A DNA stretch of 64,000 nt from DASWIP01 sp036397635 (GTDB lineage Bacteria > Actinomycetota > AC-67): assembly GCA_036397635.1 (NCBI GenBank), contig DASWIP010000080.1:1-64000 (forward strand), written 5' to 3'. Every line of letters starts with the position of its first letter. Within the stretch, counting starts at the first letter, position 1. Under the pieces are notes generated by a model, which saw only the letters and a list, made by a program, of their open reading frames with translations, was not told the origin of the DNA and made no database searches. A program made the translations under genes and the position numbers. Below, in pieces: positions 15,939-25,027 of this stretch.

Positions 15939-17102
15939 CTAACCGTGAAGCTGCGCGAGGCGCGCGCCGGCGGCGCGCAAGGTCTCGAGCCGCTTGCAGA
16001 ACGAGAAGCGCAGTTTGTCCCGACCCAGCTCGGGACGCGAGTAGAACGATGAACCGGGGACACTGGCCACCCCGATCTCGGCGGTGAGCGCGTGCGCGGC
16101 GGTCACGTCGTCGTCGTATCCCAGGCCCGAGATGTCGGTCATGATGTAGTAAGCGCCGTAAGGCTTGTACGTCTTGAAGCCCGCGCCCTCCAGGATCCCC
16201 AGCATCAGGTCGCGCCGCTCCACGTACTCGGCGGCGAGCTGCTCGTAGTAGGCGTCGGGAAGCCCCAGCGCGACGACGCCTGCCTCCTGCAGCGGCGCCG
16301 CGGCACCGACGGTGAGGAAGTCGTGCACTTTGCGGATCCCGCCGGTGAGGACCGGCGACGCGATCGTCCAACCGACGCGCCAGCCCGTCACCGAGTAGGT
16401 CTTCGACAGCGCGTTGATCAGGACGGTGCGATCCTCCATCCCGGGGACGGTCAGCAGGGGGACGTGCCGGTGGCCCTCGTAGGTCATGAACTCGTAGATC
16501 TCATCGGTGAAGGCGACCACGCCCCAGTGCTGGCACAGGCGCGCGATCGCCTCCAACTCCTCACGCGTGAACACCTTGCCGGTCGGGTTGTTCGGGGAGT
16601 TGATGATGATCGCGCGCGTCCGGTCGCTGAACGCTGCCGCCAGCTCGGCCTCATCGAAGGTCCACTCCGGCTCGTGCAGCGTCACGTACCGCGTCGTGGC
16701 GCCCGACAGGATCGCGTCGGGCCCGTAGTTCTCGTAGAACGGCTCGAAGACGATCACCTCGTCACCGGGATCGATCACGGCAAGCGCGGCGGCGATCATC
16801 GCCTCGGTCGAGCCGCAGGTGACGCACAGCTGCGTATCCGGATCGATCGTCATCCCATAGGTGGAGGCGAACTTCGCCGCGATCGCGTCCCGGAACGATT
16901 TCGCGCCCCAGGTGATCGCGTACTGGTTGATGTCGTCCGCGATGGCCCGCGCCGCGGCGACCTTGATCTCGGCCGGCGCCGCGAAATCGGGGAACCCCTG
17001 CGCGAGGTTGATCGCGTCGTGCTGCAGGGCGAGCCGGGTCATGTCCCGGATCACGCTCTCGGTGAAGGACGAGGCCTTCTTGGACACCGTTATCTCACGC
17101 AT
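15939..17102 (-). CDS. Class I/II PLP-dependent aminotransferase
   Basis: 387-residue fold-type I aminotransferase. INLAQGFPDF (31-40), SPNNPTGK (169-176), the cofactor Asp in FTDEIYE (about 200) and the Schiff-base Lys234 in SKTYSVTGWRVGW are intact. It resembles the YbdL/kynurenine aminotransferase/methionine aminotransferase subgroup, with a 2-oxo acid as likely acceptor; the exact amino donor is not decided. The ATG at 17102 follows AAGGGGGAGAC and overlaps the HAD gene stop by 8 bases, so the two are coupled. Confidence 0.88.
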   Translation of the reverse strand: MREITVSKKASSFTESVIRDMTRLALQHDAINLAQGFPDFAAPAEIKVAAARAIADDINQYAITWGAKSFRDAIAAKFASTYGMTIDPDTQLCVTCGSTEAMIAAALAVIDPGDEVIVFEPFYENYGPDAILSGATTRYVTLHEPEWTFDEAELAAAFSDRTRAIIINSPNNPTGKVFTREELEAIARLCQHWGVVAFTDEIYEFMTYEGHRHVPLLTVPGMEDRTVLINALSKTYSVTGWRVGWTIASPVLTGGIRKVHDFLTVGAAAPLQEAGVVALGLPDAYYEQLAAEYVERRDLMLGILEGAGFKTYKPYGAYYIMTDISGLGYDDDVTAAHALTAEIGVASVPGSSFYSRPELGRDKLRFSFCKRLETLRAAGARLAQLHG

Positions 17103-17760
17103 CGCCGTCTCCCCCTTGGAACGCGCGCGGGAAGAACCCGCGCAACGCGTCGAGCACCTCGTCGGTGGACGTGAACCGGATGGCGGTGAGCCCGACCTGC
17201 TCGGCCCCTTCGATGTTCCAGGGGATATCGTCCACGAACACGGCGCGGTCGGGTTCAACCTCGAGCAGCTCGCACGTCATCCGGTAGATCTCCGGCTCGG
17301 GTTTGCGGGCACCGACCTCGCTCGAGTCGATGATCACGCGGAACCCGGCGTGCGCGACCATGTCGCGCCACTCGCGCCACTCGCGCACGTTGTTGGACAG
17401 GATCGCGGTCTTGTAGTGATGACCGATGCGCGCCGCGGCCGCAAGCATCTCCTCGTTGGGCTGTAACCCGTCGAACATGCGACGCCGGATGTCGGAGGGA
17501 TCCTGTGGAACCGGGATCGCGACACCGGTCAGCTCGCCGACGCGCTCGATCATGCGTCCGAAGAACTCGACCTCGCTGATCTCGCCGCGCTCGAGCAGGT
17601 GGTAGTGCGGCTCCTCGCCCTCCTCCGCATGCAAGAACGCCTTGAGGAGGCTTCCTTCGGGAAGACCGATGCTTTGTTCGTAGGATGCGAACGAACCACG
17701 GACCGAGGTCGTCAGCACCCCGCCGAAGTCGAAGATCGCGGCATCGTAACGGTCACTCAT
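17095..17760 (-). CDS. HAD superfamily (IA) hydrolase
   Basis: 221-residue haloacid dehalogenase-like phosphatase with a helical cap. Motif I FDFGGVL (residues 10-16) has the second catalytic Asp of the classical DxD replaced by Gly, as in the YihX/epoxide-hydrolase-N-terminal-phosphatase subgroup, where this is usual. Motif II ILSNN, motif III GARKPEPEIY and motif IV FVDDIPWNI are present. The likely substrate is a small phosphorylated metabolite. It leads a two-gene operon with the aminotransferase and is divergent from the O-methyltransferase. Confidence 0.87.
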   Translation of the reverse strand: MSDRYDAAIFDFGGVLTTSVRGSFASYEQSIGLPEGSLLKAFLHAEEGEEPHYHLLERGEISEVEFFGRMIERVGELTGVAIPVPQDPSDIRRRMFDGLQPNEEMLAAAARIGHHYKTAILSNNVREWREWRDMVAHAGFRVIIDSSEVGARKPEPEIYRMTCELLEVEPDRAVFVDDIPWNIEGAEQVGLTAIRFTSTDEVLDALRGFFPRAFQGGDGDA

Positions 17761-17830
17761 CGCGGCTCGGCAGTCTATCGGCTAGGGTTGCGCGGAGCAG
17801 CACGCCCCCCCACAGAAGGAGCGCTCGAGC

Positions 17831-18475
17831 ATGCCGTCGCAGATCGTCGATGAAGCAGTCGAGGGATACATGCGCGATCTGCTGGCGAACCGAGACGATC
17901 CGGTGCTGCTCGAGATGGAGCAGCTCGCGGAGGAGCGGGGCTTCCCCATCGTCAACCGCCACGTCGGCGTCACGCTCGAGATCCTCGCGCGCGCCGTGCT
18001 CGCCCGCCGCGTGTTCGAGCTGGGTTCGGGGTACGGGTACTCCGCCTACTGGTTCTCGCGGGCCGCCGAGGAGGTCCATTGCACCGACGGCGACCCCGAC
18101 AACGAGAAGCTCGCCTCCGGTTTCCTCGAGCGCGCCGGACTGTGGGACCGGATCCGTTATCACGTCGGGGACGCCGTCACGAGCCTGCGCAGCGTCGAGG
18201 GCGATTTCGACATCGTGTACAACGACATCGACAAGCACGGCTATCCCGAGGCCTGGCTGGTGGCGCGCGAGCGGATCCGGCCGGGCGGCCTGTATATCTG
18301 CGACAACGTGCTGTGGTCGGGCCGGGTCGTGGAGGACCCGCCGCAGGAGGACGTGCGGCCCGGCTGGACCGAGGCGATCCGCGAGCACAACACCCTCGTG
18401 AGCGACGACCGGCGCTACCTCTCCTCGATCCTGCCGATCCGAGATGGGGTCATGCTCGCGATCCGCGTCGACTGA
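17831..18475 (+). CDS. Class I SAM-dependent O-methyltransferase (Methyltransf_3 type)
   Basis: 214 residues, the size of the caffeoyl-CoA/catechol O-methyltransferase family. The SAM-binding motif FELGSGYGYSAYW is about residues 62-74, CTDGD is motif II, and the metal-binding acidic cluster is YNDIDKHGYPE followed by DNVLWSG. Such enzymes methylate catechols or related hydroxyls using Mg2+ or Ca2+. AAGGAG precedes the ATG. The cupredoxin gene follows 36 bases later on the same strand. Confidence 0.88.
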   Translation: MPSQIVDEAVEGYMRDLLANRDDPVLLEMEQLAEERGFPIVNRHVGVTLEILARAVLARRVFELGSGYGYSAYWFSRAAEEVHCTDGDPDNEKLASGFLERAGLWDRIRYHVGDAVTSLRSVEGDFDIVYNDIDKHGYPEAWLVARERIRPGGLYICDNVLWSGRVVEDPPQEDVRPGWTEAIREHNTLVSDDRRYLSSILPIRDGVMLAIRVD

Positions 18476-18490
18476 GCAGGGTTAGGGCCC

Positions 18491-18514
18491 CACGGCGTCG
18501 AACACGACGCCGTG
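18491..18514 (+). promoter_or_regulatory. Perfect hairpin covering the start codon of the second cupredoxin gene
   Basis: CACGGCGTCG (18491-18500) pairs with CGACGCCGTG (18505-18514) around AACA. The GTG start codon at 18512-18514 is the tip of the 3' arm. It may limit initiation, or may just be the terminator-like end of the methyltransferase gene; no T-run follows. Confidence 0.45.
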
Positions 18515-19414
18515 CGCAAGACCATCGCCCCCTTGACGGCGCTCGTCGCCGTCCTCGCGCTGCTGCCCGCCCAAGCCGCGGAACGGTCGGTCGACGTGCT
18601 CGACTTCCGCTTCGAGCCGTACGCGCTGCAGGCGTTCTCGGGCGACACCGTGACCTGGAACTGGCAGGGCACCCAGCCCCACAACATCACCGCCTACTCC
18701 GGCGCCTCCTTCGCTTCACCCTCGCAGCGGAACGGCAGCTTCTCGGTGACCTTCGGCGGCGGCACCGTCCTGTACCGATGCACGCTCCACTCCACGATCG
18801 ATCAGGGGCCGTGTAACGGCATGTGCGGGATCATCAGCAACGATGTCACCCCGCCGGCTGCGCCTACGATCGCGCAACCCGCCGCGGGGACCACGGTCGC
18901 CTCGCCCGTCCGCATCGGCGGGACGGCGCCGGGCGCGGCGACGGTGCTCGTGCGGAACGAAACGGGCACGTTGGGGGAGGCGGTCGTCTCCGGCGACGGA
19001 TCCTGGTCGCTGGATGTCACGCTCCCAGACGGCGCCCACGCGGTCATCGCGATCGCCCGATCCACCCTCGGCATCGAGAGTGAGCCGAGCGGGGACCACC
19101 CCTTCACGGTGGACGCCACGCCGCCGCAGATCACGATCACCAGTCCCGGGGACCTGTCGATCGTGGGCGATCCCGTCGCCGCATCGGGCACCGCGTCGGA
19201 TGAACGGATGCTCCATTCGGTGACCCTTGAGCTGACCGATCTCGTCCTGGGCGGTGTATCGACCGCGACGGCGACGGTCGCCGCGGACGGCTCGTGGACC
19301 GCAACGGTGGACGCGCCACATCCCGGACCCCATCAGCTGCTCGCGCGCGCGCGCGATGCCGCCGGCAACGCTGCCGAAACCACGCCGGTCATCCTGATCG
19401 TGGGCATCGGCTAG
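18512..19414 (+). CDS. Secreted cupredoxin with C-terminal Ig-like domains (copy 2)
   Basis: 300 residues. A signal peptide ends near PAQAAE (about 22). The cupredoxin domain has the FRFEP strand, SGDTVTWNW, and ligands His in QPHNIT, Cys and His in YRCTLHS, and Met in PCNGMCGII. Two Ig-like units follow (PPAAPTIAQPAAGTTV and TPPQITITSPGD), each about 80-90 residues. The ligand order H...C-x2-H...M is that of type 1 copper sites, with the Met ligand between Cys as in copy 1. GTG is the only reasonable start and is inside a hairpin. The gene ends convergently with the AttH-like gene. Confidence 0.8.
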   Translation: MRKTIAPLTALVAVLALLPAQAAERSVDVLDFRFEPYALQAFSGDTVTWNWQGTQPHNITAYSGASFASPSQRNGSFSVTFGGGTVLYRCTLHSTIDQGPCNGMCGIISNDVTPPAAPTIAQPAAGTTVASPVRIGGTAPGAATVLVRNETGTLGEAVVSGDGSWSLDVTLPDGAHAVIAIARSTLGIESEPSGDHPFTVDATPPQITITSPGDLSIVGDPVAASGTASDERMLHSVTLELTDLVLGGVSTATATVAADGSWTATVDAPHPGPHQLLARARDAAGNAAETTPVILIVGIG

Positions 19415-19415
19415 C

Positions 19416-19441
19416 CCTCGAGGCTCGGCTAACTCTCGAGG
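19416..19441. terminator. Weak inverted repeat between convergent genes
   Basis: CCTCGAG (19416-19422) pairs with CTCGAGG (19435-19441) around 12 bases. It may serve both converging genes, but it is short, lacks a T-run and its 3' arm lies inside the end of the AttH-like gene. Confidence 0.35.
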
Positions 19442-20364
19442 TATTCAGCGAGCCCGACCGCCTCCCGCCCGTCGAGCGCGTACCGTGTCATCGCCTGTCG
19501 GATGTGCACATCGCCCTCCCGCAGCGGGATCGACTCGAGCGTCTCACCGGTGATGTCGTACCGATCGCCCGCCGAGTCCGTGACGCCGAGCATCAGCGCG
19601 CGCACGCCGCGGCCGTCCTGCTCGGTCTGAGCGTGGAGCGCACGCACGTCGCGCATCTCACCGTCGCGATGGACCCAACCGTGCTGGAGGTGACGATCCC
19701 CGATCGACACTGAGCGCAGACCGAACGCAAGCCTCGGACCGAAGGCGACCGCGAACCAGCGTTCCACGTGGCGCGCCGTCCGGTCGAGCGGGCCCCACGA
19801 GCGCGCGCGCACCCCTGAACCTTCGATCGTCGCGGCGCGGCCGCCGACGCGCGCGCGGCCGCTGTAGCGACCCGCCTGCTCGAAATGCCCCGACGAAGAG
19901 ACCTGCACGAAGCCCAGCTCATCTACGCGCTTGTCCCGGGTCACCGAGCCCGCAGGGGGCGTCCACGCCTCGAAGGACACATCCAGATCGATCTGCGATG
20001 CCGCGCCGGTGCGCTGGCCGCGTGCGCCACCTCCCACGCGCTGCGATGGGAACAGCAGCGCGACATCCTTGCAGCGCAGCCGCCACTTCTCCAGCGCCTC
20101 GTGCCGGTCGAGCATGATCCGCCCGACGCTGGATCCCCCTCCCGGCGTCTCCTCGCGCGCGAGCACCGTCGCCACGACGCCCTCGGACACGAACAGCGTG
20201 AGCGCGCCTTCGGCCCTTCGTTCGAGCGGCAGGAACTCGACGCGCGCGATCCCGCCGAAGCGCGAAGGTGCGTCGAAAAACGCGAACGAAACGCGTTCGG
20301 TCCAACCCGGCTCATCGCCGTGCTCGTGGGTCCCGTCATCGCGGACGTCGATCGGGTCGGCCAC
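19429..20364 (-). CDS. AttH/CrtC-like (DUF7064-type) lipocalin-fold protein
   Basis: 311 residues, no signal peptide or membrane span. GSGVRARSWGPLD (about 203-215) followed by the GWVHRDGE block resembles the 'G.G.RDHSWG' core of the AttH/carotenoid 1,2-hydratase-like double-lipocalin families found in many actinobacteria, sometimes labelled DUF7064/7065. The role is unknown and the similarity is from memory only. The GTG at 20364 is 8 bases beyond the class V aminotransferase stop; in-frame starts further upstream lie inside that gene. It is the last gene of the PHP-aminotransferase-AttH-like run. Confidence 0.55.
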   Translation of the reverse strand: MADPIDVRDDGTHEHGDEPGWTERVSFAFFDAPSRFGGIARVEFLPLERRAEGALTLFVSEGVVATVLAREETPGGGSSVGRIMLDRHEALEKWRLRCKDVALLFPSQRVGGGARGQRTGAASQIDLDVSFEAWTPPAGSVTRDKRVDELGFVQVSSSGHFEQAGRYSGRARVGGRAATIEGSGVRARSWGPLDRTARHVERWFAVAFGPRLAFGLRSVSIGDRHLQHGWVHRDGEMRDVRALHAQTEQDGRGVRALMLGVTDSAGDRYDITGETLESIPLREGDVHIRQAMTRYALDGREAVGLAEYLES

Positions 20365-20372
20365 GTGAGGTC

Positions 20373-21467
20373 CTACGGCAGCTCGCCGATCGCCTCGAGC
20401 AGCTTGGCGACCATCTGCTCGTTGGCCGTCCGGCCGAGCAGCCCGATCCGGATGCTGCGTCCGGCCAGCGGGGCGAGCCCGCCGGCGATCATGATGCCTC
20501 GACCCACAAGATGCTTCTGGATCGCCGGCGGGTCGTCGGCGTACATCGCGACCACCAGGTTCGCGCCGGTGCCGGGCTGAGGCACCGGTTCCAGCCCGGC
20601 CTTCTGCAGACCCTCGCGGCATCGCTCCGCCAGCGCCGCCCGCCGGCCAACGTAGGCGTCGATCCCGTCGGCCAGGATCCGCTGGAGCGCCGAGCCGAGC
20701 GCGAGCACCAGGTTGGTCGGCATCGTCACCGGGTGTGGGTGCCATGCCGCCCACTCGCGCCGGTAATCCTCCCAGATCTTGAGGTCCAGGTACCACGACG
20801 GCGGACGCGTCGAGCGAGCATCCATGCGCGCGCGCCCGCGGGGACCTACCGCGATGATCCCAAGCCCCGGCGGCGTCTCGAGGCCTTTCTGCGTCCCGGT
20901 CACGAGCACGCCGATCCCCCAGTCGTCCACCGAGGCGAGCTCGCCGCCGATCGATGCGATGCCGTCCACCATGGTGACGGCGCCGGCCTGGTATGCGGCC
21001 TCGGCGATCTCACGGATGGGATGCCGGACGCCGGTCGAGGTGTCGACGTGGGTGCACAGCACGCCGTGCGCGCCGGCTGCCGCGTCGGCGACCGCGGCCG
21101 GATCGATCGGTGCACCGATCTCGACCGGCATCTCGATCGCATCGAGGCCCTGCTGGCGCGCGATCTCGAGCAGCCTGTGGCCGAAGAACCCGGTGTTCGG
21201 GACCACGACGCGCTGTCCCGGCTCGAACAGATTCATGATCGCCGCGTCCAGGCAGGTCGTGCCGGTCCCGGGGATGAGATACGGCATCTCCTCCGCGCCG
21301 AGCAGCGCGGCGAGCTGCTCGAGCACCTGGGTGTGGAACTGCGTCCACACGTCCCCGAAGTGAGGGACGACCTGATGGCCGAGCGCCGCCAAGTCCTCCG
21401 GGTGCAGCTCCCCTGGACCCACGATCATCAGCTCGGGCAGCTCTGGGTAGGCGCGCGGATCGATCAT
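20373..21467 (-). CDS. Class V PLP-dependent aminotransferase (alanine/serine-glyoxylate type)
   Basis: 364 residues. IVGPGELHPED at the N terminus, IPGTGTTCLDAAI (65-77), the cofactor Asp168 in MVDGIASIGG and Lys194 in VTGTQKGLETPPGLG match the alanine-glyoxylate, serine-glyoxylate and phosphonoacetaldehyde-forming aminotransferase branch. Actual substrates cannot be assigned; photorespiratory-type glyoxylate amination is typical. An excellent GGAGGTGA site precedes the ATG, which overlaps the PHP gene stop (ATGA). Confidence 0.85.
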   Translation of the reverse strand: MIDPRAYPELPELMIVGPGELHPEDLAALGHQVVPHFGDVWTQFHTQVLEQLAALLGAEEMPYLIPGTGTTCLDAAIMNLFEPGQRVVVPNTGFFGHRLLEIARQQGLDAIEMPVEIGAPIDPAAVADAAAGAHGVLCTHVDTSTGVRHPIREIAEAAYQAGAVTMVDGIASIGGELASVDDWGIGVLVTGTQKGLETPPGLGIIAVGPRGRARMDARSTRPPSWYLDLKIWEDYRREWAAWHPHPVTMPTNLVLALGSALQRILADGIDAYVGRRAALAERCREGLQKAGLEPVPQPGTGANLVVAMYADDPPAIQKHLVGRGIMIAGGLAPLAGRSIRIGLLGRTANEQMVAKLLEAIGELP

Positions 21468-22312
21468 CGTGTCACCTCCGGTGCCGTCGCGCGCGCCCGC
21501 AACGCGGCAACCGTCTCCTCGGGGGTGGTGTTCTCGCCGATCATGCCGCCGTGCTGGTTGCCGTGAAAGTCGCTCGAGCCGGTGCAGAGCAAGCCGAGCC
21601 GTTCCGCGAGCGCCTGGTAGCGCGCGCGCCAGGTCGGATCGTGCTCGGGGTGATCGACCTCCACACCGCCGAGTCCCGCCTCGGCCCAGGCCTCGATGCG
21701 CTCCTCCGAGCGTCCGATGTCGTTCTCGACCCAGATGGGATGCGCGAGCACCGCGACACCGCCCGCTTGGCGGATGAGCGCGATCGTGTCCTCGGGCGTC
21801 ATCACGCGCTTGGGGACGTAGGCACGCCCGCCCTCCAGGATCCACTCTTCCGTGAACGCGTCGACTGTGTTCTCGATCACCCCGGCTTCGATCATCGCCA
21901 TCGCGACGTGCGGGCGCCCCACGCTATCGCCGCCGGCGTGCTTGCGGACCATCTCCATCGTGATCAGGACGCCTAGTTGCTGGAGCTTCTCGACCATCGT
22001 CTCGGCGCGCACGATCCGGTCGTCTTGGATCCAGCGCATCTCCTCCTGGAACCGAGGATGCTCGACGTCGATGAGATAGCCGAGCACGTGCACGCTGACG
22101 CCGTCGAGCTGCGCGGACACCTCGCAGCCGGTGAGGACCTCGACGCCGATGCGCGCGCCTTCGGCGCGCGCATCGGCCAGCCCGCCGGTCGAATCGTGGT
22201 CGGTGAGCGCGATGCCGGCGAGGCCGGCATCGCGCGCGCGCCGCACGACCTCCTCGGGAGGCAGCACGCCGTCTGAGATCGTGGAGTGGGTGTGCAGGTC
22301 GTATCGCTTCAT
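21464..22312 (-). CDS. PHP-domain phosphoesterase (RnmA/YciV-like)
   Basis: 282-residue polymerase-and-histidinol-phosphatase domain protein. The metal ligands begin with DLHTHST (His7, His9) and continue through LTDHDS, CEVSA, HVLGY, LAHPIW and SSDFHG, the full trinuclear-site set. It is closest in layout to 3',5'-nucleotide bisphosphate phosphatase/5'-3' exonuclease RnmA. The ATG at 22312 has GAGG upstream and starts right at the PHP domain; earlier in-frame ATGs add unrelated residues. It is coupled to the downstream aminotransferase. Confidence 0.85.
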   Translation of the reverse strand: MKRYDLHTHSTISDGVLPPEEVVRRARDAGLAGIALTDHDSTGGLADARAEGARIGVEVLTGCEVSAQLDGVSVHVLGYLIDVEHPRFQEEMRWIQDDRIVRAETMVEKLQQLGVLITMEMVRKHAGGDSVGRPHVAMAMIEAGVIENTVDAFTEEWILEGGRAYVPKRVMTPEDTIALIRQAGGVAVLAHPIWVENDIGRSEERIEAWAEAGLGGVEVDHPEHDPTWRARYQALAERLGLLCTGSSDFHGNQHGGMIGENTTPEETVAALRARATAPEVTR

Positions 22313-22559
22313 GGCGGGCCTCACTCTATCGGGAGCGAGCAGAATGGACGACAGGGCGCGCGCAGGGCCGCGCGCGGTCGTGGCGCAAGGCACGCGAGCT
22401 CCGGCGGGCGCGGTCCGGGACGGCGCGCGCGATTACCAGAGCGGAGCGCGTGCTCATCTGCGGCGCTGCGCGTGTCAGGGCACGCTGAAGAGGCCCGCTC
22501 GGTCTGAGGGCCTTTCTGGATGGGATCGCTCGGCTGGTGCGTTCGGGGAAGGGCGATGC

Positions 22560-23783
22560 TCATTCGCGCGCGGGTGCACGCGCCCTTGGTTGGCTGATGT
22601 AAATGCGTCCTCGATGCCTGAACTCGGCCGTGCCGTCGGCGAGGAACCGCAGACGCCAGCCCCGATGATGGATCCGCCGGTGGCAGCGGCGGCATAACAA
22701 GATCAGGTTCCCCACACCGTTATCGCCACGTGGTCTGGGGATGATGTGGTGAGCCTCCGACCAGGCTGCGGGCATCCCACAACCCGGGAACCGGCAGCCC
22801 CCATCACGCGCCACCACTGCCGCGCGCGCCTTGGCGGGCACGCTCTGGGTGATATCGCTGATCCCGATCGGCTGACCATCCTTGAACGCGATGATCTGGA
22901 TCTGCGCATCACATAACAGCGTCTCGGTCGCAAGGCGCGACAGGCGCACGGGCTGTCCGGCTACACGCTGCAAGATGCGTCCCGCCGCCGCGATCCCAAG
23001 CTCATCAGCAACATCCACGCTGACCAAGAACCGCGGCCGCGGCCTCGACGCCGCCGACGATCCGGCTCCAGCCTCGTTGGCGCCACCCGCCAGCCAAGAC
23101 TCGCAGATCCCCACCAACGCATCCATCCGCTGCCGCGCGCGCGACCCCAACTCCTGCTGATCATCATCGCCATCGGCGGCCGGCGGGTCGGCGGGTCGAT
23201 CCAACGCCTCGGCTAGAGTCGCGAACGCCTCCGCATCCGCCTCCCCATACAACGAGCCGCCGCCCTCGAACCGAGGCTGCAACGCCAAGAAGTTCCGGTC
23301 CACAGCGCGCTGCTCGCGACGAGCCAGCAGATCATCCCGCAGACCCGCTACCAGATCATCGACCTCCAAGACCAACCGTTCAGGCTCAGCCGACACGAGC
23401 GCCCGCGCGCGACGAGCCACCAGCTCATCGACGGCTGAACGGCCCTCGGCGTCCAGCGGTGCGATCGCGCGCGCGATCGCGATCATCTGTGCGTACGACA
23501 CGGACCCCTCGTCGAGCGCCTGGGCAGCCTTCGGCAGCATCCGAAGCGCATCGCTGACGGCGAACAGGTCGCGCGCCTGCCAACGGGTCCGCCGACCCGC
23601 CAACCTGATCAGCACCTCGCCGGGCAGGCCGCGACGACGTGCGATCACACCCGATGACGCCAGGCGACCGAGAAGAGCCGCCGCCTTGGTGTTCAACGCA
23701 TCCGCCGCACGAACGGCGTCGATCAGCTCGTCGATCAGACGATCGTCATCAGAACCGCGGTCGATCATAGGCGCTGCAACCAT
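22560..23783 (-). CDS. DUF222/13E12-type HNH endonuclease-domain protein
   Basis: 407 residues. The N-terminal two thirds is the helical DUF222 (13E12 repeat) domain (AQMIAIARAIAPLDAEGRSAVDELV). The C-terminal HNH domain has CRFPGC, AHHIIP, NLILLCRRCHRRIHH, giving the His-Asn-His core plus a Cys4 zinc site. These genes are multicopy and often spread in actinobacterial genomes. Nuclease action is likely but unproven. No terminal repeats are seen around it. The 247 bases between its stop and the PHP gene start show no gene, only a weak inverted repeat AGGCCC/GGGCCT at 22491-22513. Confidence 0.87.
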   Translation of the reverse strand: MVAAPMIDRGSDDDRLIDELIDAVRAADALNTKAAALLGRLASSGVIARRRGLPGEVLIRLAGRRTRWQARDLFAVSDALRMLPKAAQALDEGSVSYAQMIAIARAIAPLDAEGRSAVDELVARRARALVSAEPERLVLEVDDLVAGLRDDLLARREQRAVDRNFLALQPRFEGGGSLYGEADAEAFATLAEALDRPADPPAADGDDDQQELGSRARQRMDALVGICESWLAGGANEAGAGSSAASRPRPRFLVSVDVADELGIAAAGRILQRVAGQPVRLSRLATETLLCDAQIQIIAFKDGQPIGISDITQSVPAKARAAVVARDGGCRFPGCGMPAAWSEAHHIIPRPRGDNGVGNLILLCRRCHRRIHHRGWRLRFLADGTAEFRHRGRIYISQPRARAPARE

Positions 23784-23872
23784 GCCGCCAACCTACAACA
23801 GGGGTACGACAGTCACGACGCCTGGCCGACACCGCACAGCGTGATGCAAAGGAACGAGCTGCACGCGCGCGC

Positions 23873-25027
23873 CTACACGAACGCGTTCTCGCCGGTGAGC
23901 TGTCGCCCGATCAGCAGCTTCTGGATCTGGCTCGTCCCCTCGTACAGAGTCGTCACGCGCGCGTCCCGCAAGTACCGGCCCACCGGATACTCGTCGATGT
24001 ACCCATACCCGCCGTGTACCTGGATCGCGAGATTGGTGCACTTGACCGCCGCTTCGCTCGCGTAGAACTTCGCGACCGATGCCTCGAGCGTGTTGCGCTC
24101 ACCCTTGTCCTTCAGGAACGCGGCGCGTCGGGTCAGCAGGCGCGCGGCTTCGATCTCGACGTGCATCTCAGCAAGCATCTCCTGCACGAGCTGGAAGCTC
24201 GCGATCGGCTTACCGAACTGCGACCTGTCCTTCGCGTACGCGAGCGCGGCATCCAGTGACGCCTGCGCGAGCCCGACGCACGACGCCGCCAGCCCCACCC
24301 GCCCGTTGTCCAGAGCAGCTAACGCGATCTTCATCCCATCGCCGATCTCACCAAGCACAGCGTCGCCGGGAACGCGCAGATCGGTGAGCACGAGTTCGGC
24401 GGTCGACGACGCGCGCAGACCCAGCTTGCCGTGGATCTCGTTCGCCGCGAAGCCAGGCGAGTCCGTGGGGACGATGAAACACGTGACGCCCTTGGCGCCC
24501 TTCGACGGATCGACGTTGGCGAAGATCAGCGCGACGCCGGCGACGGTCCCGTTGGTGATGAACATCTTCGAGCCGTTGATGACCCAGTCGTCCCCGTCCC
24601 TGATCGCGCGCGCCTGCAGCGATCCGGGGTCCGATCCCGCCCCCGGCTCGGTCAGGCCGAAACAACCGAGCGTCTCGCCGGAGGAGATCCGAGGAAGCCA
24701 TGCGCGCTTCTGCTCTTCCGTGCCCCATTTCAGGATCGTCAGTCCCACGAGCGAGCAGTTCACGCTGACGATCGAGCGCACGCTCGAGTCCGCACGCGCG
24801 ATCTCCTCGATGATGCACGCGTAGGAGATCGCGTCCACCCCCATGCCGCCGTACTCCGGCGGGATGGGTGCCCCGAGGAACCCGACCTCGGCGAGTTTCG
24901 GCATGATCTCGGCGGGGAACCGTTCCTCCCGATCCCAATCGGCGGCGTGCGGTGCGATCTCGCGCCCGGCGAACTCGCGCGCGGTCTTGCGGATGAGCTC
25001 CTGGTCGGGGGTTAGATCGAAGTTCAC
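23873..25027 (-). CDS. Acyl-CoA dehydrogenase
   Basis: 384 residues, the standard length for the soluble FAD family that introduces the alpha-beta double bond in acyl-CoAs. FGLTEPGAGSDPGS (signature 1), the flavin-contact region ITNG, the signature 2 helix GGYGYIDEYPVGRYLRDAR and catalytic base Glu363 in LYEGTSQIQ are all present. Short- or branched-chain substrates are usual for this layout, and the exact one is not decided. The GTG at 25027 follows GGAGTGAGG. It is monocistronic. Confidence 0.9.
   Translation of the reverse strand: MNFDLTPDQELIRKTAREFAGREIAPHAADWDREERFPAEIMPKLAEVGFLGAPIPPEYGGMGVDAISYACIIEEIARADSSVRSIVSVNCSLVGLTILKWGTEEQKRAWLPRISSGETLGCFGLTEPGAGSDPGSLQARAIRDGDDWVINGSKMFITNGTVAGVALIFANVDPSKGAKGVTCFIVPTDSPGFAANEIHGKLGLRASSTAELVLTDLRVPGDAVLGEIGDGMKIALAALDNGRVGLAASCVGLAQASLDAALAYAKDRSQFGKPIASFQLVQEMLAEMHVEIEAARLLTRRAAFLKDKGERNTLEASVAKFYASEAAVKCTNLAIQVHGGYGYIDEYPVGRYLRDARVTTLYEGTSQIQKLLIGRQLTGENAFV

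Noticed and set aside
20268..21566. A plus-strand open frame of 432 codons
   Set aside because: Mirror frame of the class V aminotransferase; no recognisable domain.
22560..23783. HNH gene as part of a mobile element or intron
   Set aside because: DUF222 layout is a normal actinobacterial multicopy family; no terminal repeats, target duplication or intron structure seen.
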